Source of the DNA: a virus
Length of the DNA stretch: 64,000 nucleotides
Virus record (IMG/VR): IMGVR_UViG_3300037264_008423
Span: 62,001-126,000 of that record
Direction: 5' to 3' (one strand)
Below the pieces are notes generated by a model that was given only the letters and a program-made list of their open reading frames with translations, searched no databases and had not been told where the DNA came from. Positions within the stretch are counted from its first letter, which is position 1, and each line of letters begins with the position of its first letter. This document shows, piece after piece, positions 42,509 through 50,254 of the stretch. A program made the translations under genes and the position numbers.

Positions 42509-42846
42509 GGCTGCGGAGTAATCGAGGGTTCATCCAGAGACAAAGGGGCGTAGGGCCGGGGTGTCTCCGCCTGGTCGCCCGGTTCGTCAGGCGCGCAGGG
42601 GTGCGATTCCGGCACCACAAAAGCCTCCAGCCGGATGCCGCTGGTGATGTGATTGGCGATGGCCATCGAGCGCACGGTGCGGAACCAGTCTTGAATGAAA
42701 GGTTCGGCTTCCTTCGCCTTCAGTCTCTCGACGCGGCGCGCCAGGGTGATTGCCATCAGGTGCTCGGAAAGGGCGCAGCGCCGCTCGAACTCCAGGATTT
42801 GGTCGTCCGTGGCATACAATTCAACGCGTGTTTGCAGGGGTAGCAT
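42505..42846 (-). CDS. Unknown protein
   Basis: 113 aa from ATG 42846. Helical centre (ILEFERRCALSEHLMA, LARRVERLKAKEAEPF) and an acidic Pro-rich tail. Longer frames upstream run into the next gene and are not needed. Confidence 0.6.
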   Translation of the reverse strand: MLPLQTRVELYATDDQILEFERRCALSEHLMAITLARRVERLKAKEAEPFIQDWFRTVRSMAIANHITSGIRLEAFVVPESHPCAPDEPGDQAETPRPYAPLSLDEPSITPQP

Positions 42847-42850
42847 AAGC

Positions 42851-43120
42851 TTAATTTTTAATGGTCTTTTGATCCGCTGGAGCATGGTCCTCCACCAGCG
42901 TTTTGTCAAATTCCGCGAACAATCTGTCAATTTCCCGGCTGCGGTGCCGGGACCAGCACACCAGCGCCGCCCGGCCTTTCCCCGCGACCGCGTTACAGGC
43001 CAGCGAGCCGCTGAGGTAGCCGATCAAGAAGCCCAACTGGGTCTCAGGTTTGGCCTGCTGGTAATTCGTCACCGCCATCGCTTGGCGGATCGTCACAGGA
43101 AACTTGGCCTTTGTGTTCAT
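42851..43120 (-). CDS. Unknown small protein
   Basis: 89 aa from ATG 43120. A hydrophobic stretch (TQLGFLIGYLSGSLACNAVAG) may be a membrane helix, followed by a charged helix. It overlaps the upstream gene. Confidence 0.55.
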   Translation of the reverse strand: MNTKAKFPVTIRQAMAVTNYQQAKPETQLGFLIGYLSGSLACNAVAGKGRAALVCWSRHRSREIDRLFAEFDKTLVEDHAPADQKTIKN

Positions 43121-43283
43121 TCGTATCGGTTGGTAGAACGGAATCGAGCGGGGTGCCACTGACCACCAGGTTTTGGATTTTCTGGCAGCGGAGCACGCAG
43201 CGGCCATCCACATTTACCCACAAGGCCCGGTGATCGGCGCTGATTTCAATCTCCACGGCTTGGGCTGAGGCGAGGTCGGTCAT
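43044..43283 (-). CDS. Small unknown protein
   Basis: 79 aa. Beta-like start (VEIEISADHRALWVNVDG) then polar. Start overlaps the upstream stop by 4 nt; 77 nt overlap downstream. Moderate confidence. Confidence 0.5.
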   Translation of the reverse strand: MTDLASAQAVEIEISADHRALWVNVDGRCVLRCQKIQNLVVSGTPLDSVLPTDTNEHKGQVSCDDPPSDGGDELPAGQT

Positions 43284-43555
43284 GGCTTGGGCTGGTGCAG
43301 GGCGTTGGAGAGTCGCAGCTCAATGCCGCGAAGCACCACCAGCTCATTGCTGTTGGTGCTCCGGGCAAGGTCCAGGCGCACCTGGCCCAGCGCGTTGGAA
43401 ACCGCCGCCCAACCGCGCGCGGGGTCTCGGACCGGCGTCGGCGGGGGCGTGTTGGTCAGCGTGTTGGAGGCCGGGCCAGGCGCTTTCCCTGGAAAATACT
43501 CCAGAATAAAAAACATAAGCACAGACAAGAGGGCGACGAGGATAATAACTTTCAT
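43280..43555 (-). CDS. Small membrane-anchored protein
   Basis: 91 aa from ATG 43555 (GTG 43564 also possible). VIILVALLSVLMFFILEYF is an N-terminal membrane anchor, then a Pro/Thr linker and a helical outer part. Next to a lipoprotein gene, so the pair resembles inner and outer spanins (inference from layout only). Confidence 0.6.
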   Translation of the reverse strand: MKVIILVALLSVLMFFILEYFPGKAPGPASNTLTNTPPPTPVRDPARGWAAVSNALGQVRLDLARSTNSNELVVLRGIELRLSNALHQPKP

Positions 43556-43585
43556 AGTTTTCACAGGTTCAGGCTCAGGCGAGCA

Positions 43586-43939
43586 TTAGTGGGGTAAATT
43601 TAATTGGTCCACCCGCCACACTTCCGCCTGGCCGTTAGAGAAGAGCCAGTCGCTTGCGCCGACATAGCGGCCCTGCTCGTCGTAGCCCGTAACGACCACC
43701 GGGGTGCGGTGGACCCAGGCGGACCCGCGCACCGGCACCGCTTGGCCGGGGGTGAGGTTGGTATAGAGCAGCACGCTGTCCACCGTCACGTTGAGCCGGT
43801 AGCGCGTGTTGTTGTTGACGACCGTCATGGCCCCGGACGCTACCGGCGTGGCCATCGGCCCGGAGGGCAGGGTGTAGTATTTGGTCGCGCATCCGCACGC
43901 CAAGCACAGCGCCATTCCGCATAGTTTTATTCGTAGCAT
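43586..43939 (-). CDS. Putative lipoprotein
   Basis: 117 aa from ATG 43939. MLRIKLCGMALCLACGC is a short signal peptide with Cys residues at the lipobox position. The mature part is a small beta domain (TVVNNNTRYRLNVTVDSV). It could be an outer spanin or a secreted surface protein. It is followed by the membrane-anchored gene. Confidence 0.65.
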   Translation of the reverse strand: MLRIKLCGMALCLACGCATKYYTLPSGPMATPVASGAMTVVNNNTRYRLNVTVDSVLLYTNLTPGQAVPVRGSAWVHRTPVVVTGYDEQGRYVGASDWLFSNGQAEVWRVDQLNLPH

Positions 43940-44195
43940 GATTCCAGTTTCCCACACCAAATATAAATTGTAAACAAAAAAATGATGCTATATGCCGTTC
44001 TGTTAAACTGCCGTATGAAGTATATGAATCATACAGATGCGCCGCCGTCAAAAAATCAGCGAGAATACGCCTCCTGGTGGAGAAAAAACACCGTTAGAGG
44101 CAGGCGCATGGCTTTCCAGAAGGATTTCAAGTTCTATGCTATAACTGTAACTTTGGAAAACGTAACGGAAAAGTCTGTCCACACAAACTACAAAA
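43940..44195. other. A+T-rich divergent intergenic region
   Basis: 256 nt between a leftward and a rightward gene, clearly richer in A+T than its surroundings. It must contain both start regions, but I see no clear TTGACA-N17-TACATT module. A frame beginning near 44016 exists but has no support. Confidence 0.5.
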
Positions 44196-44486
44196 ATGAT
44201 AACAAAAGAACAAAAAATTACGCGAACGTCCTTCAAACAGCAGGCCGATGTGATTGCGGCGCTTCTGCGCACCAATCCCATGATTAACGACTCCGATAAG
44301 CTGTCGATGAACGAAACGGTGGGGGTGCTGATCTGGTTGAACCAGTTGCAGCTCCAATGGGAGGCGGAGTCTAAACCGGGTTCCAACGATGAGGCGCACC
44401 AGGCCAACCAGGCGCGCTTGGACTCGATCTACGATAAGATTTTTTCAGGGAGAAAACCCGCGAAGGCCAGTCCGCCTCCGGTTTAG
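44196..44486 (+). CDS. Small unknown protein
   Basis: 96 aa, the only rightward gene in this stretch. Helical throughout, with KQQADVIAALLRTN and VLIWLNQLQLQWEAE. A long A+T-rich leader lies upstream. It converges on the next leftward gene. Confidence 0.6.
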   Translation: MITKEQKITRTSFKQQADVIAALLRTNPMINDSDKLSMNETVGVLIWLNQLQLQWEAESKPGSNDEAHQANQARLDSIYDKIFSGRKPAKASPPPV

Positions 44487-44989
44487 CTTTCCAGGCGGGG
44501 CAAGAGGCGGTCCGCCGCGCTCTGGACCCACAAGGCTTCTTCCTGGCCCATTGATCGCTGTAGCTCGGCTTTGAGCCGGGCGATGGCCGCCTCATTGCGT
44601 TGATGAGGCGGCTTGGCCTCCTCGGCGCGCAGGGCTTGAATCACTTGCTGATAGTCCGCTGTGGTCGCGGGGGGTCCCAGGTTCGGCGCTCCCAGCGCGC
44701 CGGGATCGAAACGCTGCGGACGGCTGGGGCGTTGGTAGATGGGCACCGTTTGCGCCGCTTCGGGCGACGCGTTGACCGGAATATCCTGCGGGTCATCCAG
44801 CAGCGTATCCGCCGCCGTGGGAATGTCCTCGCCAGGCGACTGTCCGCCCAGGGCGGCTTCCTCGTCCGGGTGGAGCCGGGGATTGCCGTGGGGCTTCCAC
44901 TGCATCCGGTTCTGCCAGCGGTTGCGCTGAGGGCCTCCAGGGTCGGCGGGAACATTGCCCAAGCTGATCTCGTTAATAGTCCGTTTCAC
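44483..44989 (-). CDS. Unknown Pro-rich protein
   Basis: 168 aa, mostly polar and disordered, rich in Pro, Gln and Asp, with a helical C-terminus (AAIARLKAELQRSMGQEE). Could be a linker or scaffold-type protein. No domain recognised. Confidence 0.6.
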   Translation of the reverse strand: MKRTINEISLGNVPADPGGPQRNRWQNRMQWKPHGNPRLHPDEEAALGGQSPGEDIPTAADTLLDDPQDIPVNASPEAAQTVPIYQRPSRPQRFDPGALGAPNLGPPATTADYQQVIQALRAEEAKPPHQRNEAAIARLKAELQRSMGQEEALWVQSAADRLLPRLES

Positions 44990-44992
44990 AGC

Positions 44993-45798
44993 TTAAATAC
45001 TCCGCTTCATGTCTTGAAGGATTTTGTCCAGCGCGTAAACGTTTACTCCCGGCAGGCGCACCGGCCCCGCTTGATACTCCTGGGGTAGCGGACCGGCTAC
45101 GGCGTAGGCCGGGTCAAACTGCTGGCCTTCGATGGACAGCCAGGCGTGGGGCACCGCGTCGCCGTCCTGGCGCACGGTGCCTTGAAGCAAATGGGCGCTT
45201 AGACCGCGCGACTTTAGAAAGCTGAACACCAGGCGCGATACGGCATGCGGTTCCCTGGTGAAGAGGTTCCGATGGCGTTGGTAGAGCCAGCGTGTGGCCG
45301 TGTGCGCCAGCTCCAGACTCGTGGAGTGGACTTCGAGCAGATAGTTTACAATCTCACGCGCTTCGCCCAGGTAATCGACCTCCACCGGCTCCAGGGATTC
45401 CGGGAACAGGATCATGATGTCCGCGCCGCCTTCCTCCCGATAGTTGTTGGGAATGAACCAGCCATCGTAGCCTTCGCGCTGGACCCAATCCGCCACGGCT
45501 TCCACGTCGTACTCTCTGCCAAAACCTCGCTCGTGATTTCGTCGAAGGTCGGCTTGTCCGGGATCAGCAGCAAGCGCAGGGGGGTCGTGACCCGGTAAGT
45601 GACGACGCGCGCGTGCGCTCCCAGCTTTTGGCCGTAGGGAACGGGATCTGACTCGCCGTGCCAGTTGACAAACCAGCGCGCCACGCGCGGCTTCTCGCTG
45701 AAGAAGGCCGGTCCCTGGATCTCGGCGTCCGCAAACTCGGCGTTGGTGCCGTGGTAGAGCCGGTAACCGGGCCTGAGAGTTTTAGTCCTGAGCCTCAC
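44993..45798 (-). pseudogene. ART-like gene split by a frameshift, with C-terminal extension
   Basis: Two overlapping frames join into one sensible protein. The first (45798 to ~45530) has YRLYHGTNAEFADAEIQ, GPAFFSEKPRVARWFVNW and VVTYRVTTPLRLLLIPD, the H-G-T and FFS-x-x-x-x-A segments of the ADP-ribosyltransferase fold. The second (from ~45530 to 44993) continues GYDGWFIPNNYREEGGADIM, the usual next strand, then a helical part and HAWLSIEGQQFDPAYAV, like a transglutaminase-type end. The change of frame falls near GAGGTTTTGGC at ~45525. Either a broken gene, a programmed frameshift or a sequence error. Confidence 0.6.
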
Positions 45799-45802
45799 AC
45801 CG

Positions 45803-46444
45803 TTAACTACCCCCTACTTTGCGGTGGATTTCCCGCATGGCTTCCAGGCCCCGGATGAAATGGCCGACCATGTGCTGGGCGGTCATATTTTGAAATGACC
45901 AGGGTGCGATCAGCGGTTCGTTTTTGATGCGGATGCCCGGCAGGGCGTGAACGATCTTGCCGACAAACCAGTCCTCATCGTGGCGATCCAGGGGCAGTTG
46001 GTCGGCCACAGCCTGGGCGCAGGCGCGTGACAGGGAGTAGCCGCCGCCGTGAGGCTTTTGCACGCCGTCCTGGGCCAGGTAGATGCAGCCCACCACATCC
46101 GCCTGCTCGAAGGGATAGGTGTTGAATAGCCGGGGGTTGAGGTAGCTGTCGTCGTCGCACTTGAAAAGGTAGGGACTGTCGAAAGCGGTCAAAAACCACT
46201 GGCAGAACCGTTTGACCTTGGTGGTCAGGCTGCCCAGGGTGTCGTCGCACCGAACGCGCAAGAAAGGGGGATCATAGGTGTAGTCTTCCAACAACGCGGT
46301 TTCGCCAATGAGAAATACTGGCTGGAATTTGCTGCGGTCAAGCAGAGGCACCCAGGTTTGCAGGCACCCCTGGCGGCGATCCGCGTGGGCGGACCGGATT
46401 TGGCAGGTTTGGATGCCAACCGGGATCAAGTTTTTGGCGACCAT
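45803..46444 (-). CDS. GT31/Fringe-like glycosyltransferase
   Basis: 213 aa. KRFCQWFLTAFDSPYLFKCD followed by DDSYLN is the core of the GT31 beta-1,3-galactosyltransferase/Fringe fold, with the metal-binding DDD. GGGYSLSRACAQAV and HDEDWFVGKIVHA are the acceptor-side motifs of the same family. No membrane anchor is seen. With the GT32-like enzyme and two O-methyltransferases it may build a glycan on virion or host. Confidence 0.75.
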   Translation of the reverse strand: MVAKNLIPVGIQTCQIRSAHADRRQGCLQTWVPLLDRSKFQPVFLIGETALLEDYTYDPPFLRVRCDDTLGSLTTKVKRFCQWFLTAFDSPYLFKCDDDSYLNPRLFNTYPFEQADVVGCIYLAQDGVQKPHGGGYSLSRACAQAVADQLPLDRHDEDWFVGKIVHALPGIRIKNEPLIAPWSFQNMTAQHMVGHFIRGLEAMREIHRKVGGS

Positions 46445-47115
46445 TAAAACTGGGGCATGACGGTGATCACCTGGTGGAAGGACCGCACGCCCAGCGGCGG
46501 CAAGGGCGGCACGCTGTAGCGGATCTCCGTGGTGTAGCCGCCTTCCCGGCCTGTGGTGGACACGGCTCTGGCTGTAAACCAGTAGTTACTATAAGTCAAT
46601 AGATTACTAATGGTCACCGACCGGGCATCGGGGGGGAGCCTGAGCAGGTTGGTGGTCAACCTCGCCTGGGTGTTGGTGTTGATGAAACCCCAGTAAACGC
46701 GGTATTCGTTGAGCGGAACATTGGTTACGCTCAACCATTGCAGCCCCAGGATATTGGGTTTTCGGCCCTGCCATAAGGTCAGGTATTGAAAGCCCGGCAC
46801 GCGATCCGGTTCCGGGAAGGGCACCTGGTAGCTAACTTCATTGGAAAAGTCGCTCTCCAGGCCGCTGGTATTAAAGGCGGTTACCGCAAAGTAATAAGTG
46901 ACCCCCTCGCTGAGTCCTGAAACGGCGGTGTTCGTTACCAGGCCCAAGACATTGGTGTGAGTATAGACCCCGCTGGCGGTGCCGTAGTAGAGCTTATAGC
47001 CAGCCAGGTCCGGTTCGGAGTTGGGGTCCCAGGCGAGCGAGACGGAACGGAGTTGCGCGCCTACCGTGGCGCAGAGGCACCCGAGGAGAGTTAATGTAAA
47101 CAGGAGTCTTTTCAT
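46444..47115 (-). CDS. Secreted fibronectin type III protein
   Basis: 223 aa. KRLLFTLTLLGCLCATVGAQ is a signal peptide. Two FnIII domains follow: SLAWDPNSEPDLAGYKLYYG with TYYFAVTAFNTSG, then ILGLQWLSVTNVPLNEYRVY with NYWFTARAVSTTG. Similar sequences are frequent in secreted proteins of Verrucomicrobiota. A phage-encoded exported protein could alter the host surface; function unknown. It overlaps the next gene by one base. Confidence 0.8.
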   Translation of the reverse strand: MKRLLFTLTLLGCLCATVGAQLRSVSLAWDPNSEPDLAGYKLYYGTASGVYTHTNVLGLVTNTAVSGLSEGVTYYFAVTAFNTSGLESDFSNEVSYQVPFPEPDRVPGFQYLTLWQGRKPNILGLQWLSVTNVPLNEYRVYWGFINTNTQARLTTNLLRLPPDARSVTISNLLTYSNYWFTARAVSTTGREGGYTTEIRYSVPPLPPLGVRSFHQVITVMPQF

Positions 47116-47122
47116 GGTATTT

Positions 47123-49813
47123 TCAGGGGTTTAAGGCGCTGGGCGACCAAAAGTCAGGCTGCGCCGCATGGATTCCCGCCTCCACCATCCACGGCTGAAT
47201 CGTTTGGTGGGTCGGATAAGACGCGTAGGACGCATACCAACCGGCCACAGTCCCCGCTGACAGCACAAATTCCAACCCCGCAGGCACCAGCCCCGGCTGG
47301 CCCACGTCACCCGGCAGGGCCAGGCGATAGGCCCCGGTCTGTGTGACCGTGGCTCCGCCAAGGGCGAGATACTCGGTGAGATCCTGCGCGCCGGTGAATT
47401 TTTGGTTTAACGTGTAGGTCCCGGCGTCATAAACCACGGACCCGGCTGTTTGCACCAGGTAAACGTGGTCGGGCATGATGTTGCCGCTCTCCACCAGGGT
47501 AATCTCTTGCAGGCGCGGGTTGAACGGGTCTTGAAAGCGCATCCAGGAGCCGGTGGACGCGAGGCTCCAGATCGAGCAAAAATCGCGGAACTCTGGATAC
47601 TCCGTGCCCACCGCCCGGACCGCCGCGCGATAGGCGTCCTGATCGGCGCGCAAAGCCCGTTCCAGCATGTCCTGGCGAAACCCGGCAAAGCCGATGAGGG
47701 CGGGAGTCAATAGCGTGGGCACCCACCGCTGGAGCTGGATCTGCTCCACCAGGAGGGGAATTTGCGGCTCCGTGGCCTGGGCGATCCAGTGCGCGTTGCT
47801 GCCAGGGGGCAAGGCTCCCGCCTCGATCAAGTCGTCCGCCTCCCAGTAGGTGGACTGGTAGAGCACTTGGTCGCCCGGCAGGTAGCGTTGGCCGGGGGAG
47901 TAGTTGCCGCCTGTGGCGGCCAGCCAGGAAAGCTCCACGCGCGGATCGGCCAGCGCCGTGGCCAGGTAGAAGGAAAACGGCATGACATCCGGCACGTTCC
48001 GCTGCCCGACCACATCCAGCCGGGACGTGTAGTCCTGGTTGATGAGCGCGCCCTTCCAAACCGCCTCCATAATGTAATGGCTTGTGGCGTTGTCGTCGGA
48101 GACCAGCAGGAGCTTGCGGATGTGAAAGACACCCTGGCCGTTGGTCCAGGTGATGCCCAAGGTTTGGGCGTCTCCGGTGGAAGTTAGATCCACCGCGCCG
48201 CTCGTCAAAACCGTTCCTTTCGGCAAGGCCGCGCCCGTGCTGTCGGTGTAGTAGAGCGGAAAAGTGTCCGAGAGAACCGTGGTGCTGCCCAGGGTGACCA
48301 GGATGCCGAAACCTGTGCTGTCCACCGGCGAGGTTTCATCGTTGGCAAACTCCAGGTAGAGCTTCCAGGCCCCGGCAGGCAGCGACAAGGGATACTGTAG
48401 GGTGGTGTTGAGCGCGGTGAAATTGACGCCATTGTTGGCAGGCACGCCGGTGCCGCCATCGAGGTCGATTCCCGCGATTTGCAGGTTGGACGTGGGGCGC
48501 ACCAGCGCGGTCAGGGTGTAGCTGCCCGGCTGGCAGGTAATGCCGGTAAAGTGAACCGTGCCCTTGCTGGGCGACGTGTAAGTCAGGGAGCGGCTGTCCT
48601 GGTAGAAGGTATCGTTGTTGCCATCGGTCAGCGCGCCGCCCGTGGGGCGAATCAGGTAAAGGTTCTGCCAGGTGCCATCGGCCAGGGAGATCCGGGCCGC
48701 CTTTTGGCGGTAGAACTCGGCGTCTTTTGGCTCCGGGACCAGAGGCACGGTCGCCAGGATTTGCTCCGGCAGCACGCCCGGCACGTAGAGGCCGACGATT
48801 TGGGGCACATGCACGGTGTCGGAAGTTTCGCGATACCACTGAAGCGTCTTGGCCTCGATATTGTAAACAATTCTGTTCCGGTTGCTGAGCGCGGGTTCGG
48901 CCAGGAAGGGGCGCAAATTAGGGGCGGCGATGGCCGTCCACTCCGCGCCGCCTGGCGTCGTGCCGGTGGTGTAGTTGGCCCGATACCATTGGGACTGGTA
49001 AAGCACTTCCTCGCCCGTGGCATAGGTGGTGCCCACGCTAAACACCGGGTGGGTCAGAACGTAAGTCTCCGTTTCACGCGCCTGCGCTCCCTGGACCGCC
49101 ACATAGAGGCGCGTGGCAAAGGCGAAGGGATTTTTAAGCGCCTGCGCAATCCGAGCCACGTAGGCGGCAACCTGGTTGTCGCGCTCCGCCAGGTATTTGT
49201 CCGGGTCGCCCAGGAGCCGGGCGCTCATCGGTTCCGCCGCGTTGGGCACGCCGGGCCGATTGGTGCCTTCCGCCGTCGCCCAAATGCGGGTGTTGCCCAC
49301 CGTGGCGTCGGTCGGATCAGCGCGTTGCAGCGGCGGGGTGCCGGGGAAAATAGCGGCGGCGCGCGCCAGCGTCTCGTAAAGGAGCGCGTCCCGCGCGTAG
49401 AGACCCTTGTCCGTGACCTGGATGGCGTCGTAAGGCACGCTGCTGTTGCCCACGTGATAGACGCGGGTGCTGCTGGCAGGCAGGGGTGAGCCAAACTCCT
49501 GGGGGTCCAGGGCCAGAAAGACGTTGGTGCCCGTGGCATCCGTGACTCCGGCGACGCCCTGCAAGACCGGAGTGACCACCGAGCCGTTCCAGACCGTTTG
49601 GGCATGAACGGACACTTTCATGACCGCCGCCGCGTTAATCAGGTCCCGGTGCTGGAACTCGCGGTCGCGCCGGGCATATTCCAGCACATCAAACGCGGTG
49701 CCGGGATTGACTTGCGTTAGGCGACCCGACAGCGTGGGCGCGGTTAGGGCGGCGCTCCACGGAACGGTTTCCGCGAGAGTAAGAACCAGGGCCGATTCAA
49801 GTTGGCTGCTCAT
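47123..49813 (-). CDS. Large tail/baseplate protein with two carbohydrate-binding-like inserts
   Basis: 896 aa. The N-terminal part (EYARRDREFQHRDLINAAA) and the C-terminal part are unrecognised. Two segments, TYATGEEVLYQSQWYRANY and RYLPGDQVLYQSTYWEADD, each followed by a Gly/Pro turn and a W, match the CBM5/12-type W-x-x-x-Y-x-x-G-D-x-V pattern. The middle (residues ~410-580) is beta-rich. It sits in the structural operon above the multi-module protein. Probable virion component. Confidence 0.75.
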   Translation of the reverse strand: MSSQLESALVLTLAETVPWSAALTAPTLSGRLTQVNPGTAFDVLEYARRDREFQHRDLINAAAVMKVSVHAQTVWNGSVVTPVLQGVAGVTDATGTNVFLALDPQEFGSPLPASSTRVYHVGNSSVPYDAIQVTDKGLYARDALLYETLARAAAIFPGTPPLQRADPTDATVGNTRIWATAEGTNRPGVPNAAEPMSARLLGDPDKYLAERDNQVAAYVARIAQALKNPFAFATRLYVAVQGAQARETETYVLTHPVFSVGTTYATGEEVLYQSQWYRANYTTGTTPGGAEWTAIAAPNLRPFLAEPALSNRNRIVYNIEAKTLQWYRETSDTVHVPQIVGLYVPGVLPEQILATVPLVPEPKDAEFYRQKAARISLADGTWQNLYLIRPTGGALTDGNNDTFYQDSRSLTYTSPSKGTVHFTGITCQPGSYTLTALVRPTSNLQIAGIDLDGGTGVPANNGVNFTALNTTLQYPLSLPAGAWKLYLEFANDETSPVDSTGFGILVTLGSTTVLSDTFPLYYTDSTGAALPKGTVLTSGAVDLTSTGDAQTLGITWTNGQGVFHIRKLLLVSDDNATSHYIMEAVWKGALINQDYTSRLDVVGQRNVPDVMPFSFYLATALADPRVELSWLAATGGNYSPGQRYLPGDQVLYQSTYWEADDLIEAGALPPGSNAHWIAQATEPQIPLLVEQIQLQRWVPTLLTPALIGFAGFRQDMLERALRADQDAYRAAVRAVGTEYPEFRDFCSIWSLASTGSWMRFQDPFNPRLQEITLVESGNIMPDHVYLVQTAGSVVYDAGTYTLNQKFTGAQDLTEYLALGGATVTQTGAYRLALPGDVGQPGLVPAGLEFVLSAGTVAGWYASYASYPTHQTIQPWMVEAGIHAAQPDFWSPSALNP

Positions 49814-49828
49814 AGTGGTAGTAAGAAC

Positions 49829-50254
49829 TCAACCAAAATTCAGCACTTTCACGACGCCGGTCAGGACCACGCTGACATCCACGTTGGAGGTATTGTTGCT
49901 CACCAGGAAGTAGTAGATACCCGGCGTGGCAAACTCGCGGACCGCGTAGCGGCCCAGGCTAACGACTCCGGGCGAGGAGCTGGAAACCAGGCAGGGCGAG
50001 GAGCACATCATGGGGGTCGTGTAGATTCCGGCGCTGATCACGCCCAGGGCCGTGCTGAAAATTTGCGGCGTGGCGGAAGCGGTTAAGATGCTCACCAAGT
50101 GCAGGTCCAGCAGGCGCACGCGCATGGCCTGGCCCAGGGTGAGCTGGATCTGGCCGCAGTTGAGATAGCGTCCCCGCCGCAGCTCGGTCTGCGGGAGCTG
50201 GAGCGGCACGTCGAAGTTGGTGCTGAACCGGGTGGGGGTTAAATAACCGTTCAT
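49829..50254 (-). CDS. Small beta-rich structural protein, paralogue of 53.8-54.3 kb
   Basis: 141 aa. FDVPLQLPQTELRRGRYL ... IQLTLGQAMRVRLLDLHLVS matches the other gene's LDLPINLPATEIKMGDW ... IRLSAPSRLTFRMLHLNFIS. Each follows a larger gene in the leftward structural operon. Probably small virion subunits. Confidence 0.7.
   Translation of the reverse strand: MNGYLTPTRFSTNFDVPLQLPQTELRRGRYLNCGQIQLTLGQAMRVRLLDLHLVSILTASATPQIFSTALGVISAGIYTTPMMCSSPCLVSSSSPGVVSLGRYAVREFATPGIYYFLVSNNTSNVDVSVVLTGVVKVLNFG

Noticed and set aside
44016-44287. Possible plus-strand gene before the 96-aa gene
   Set aside because: A+T-rich, no motif, overlaps the better frame at 44196, no promoter or ribosome site seen.
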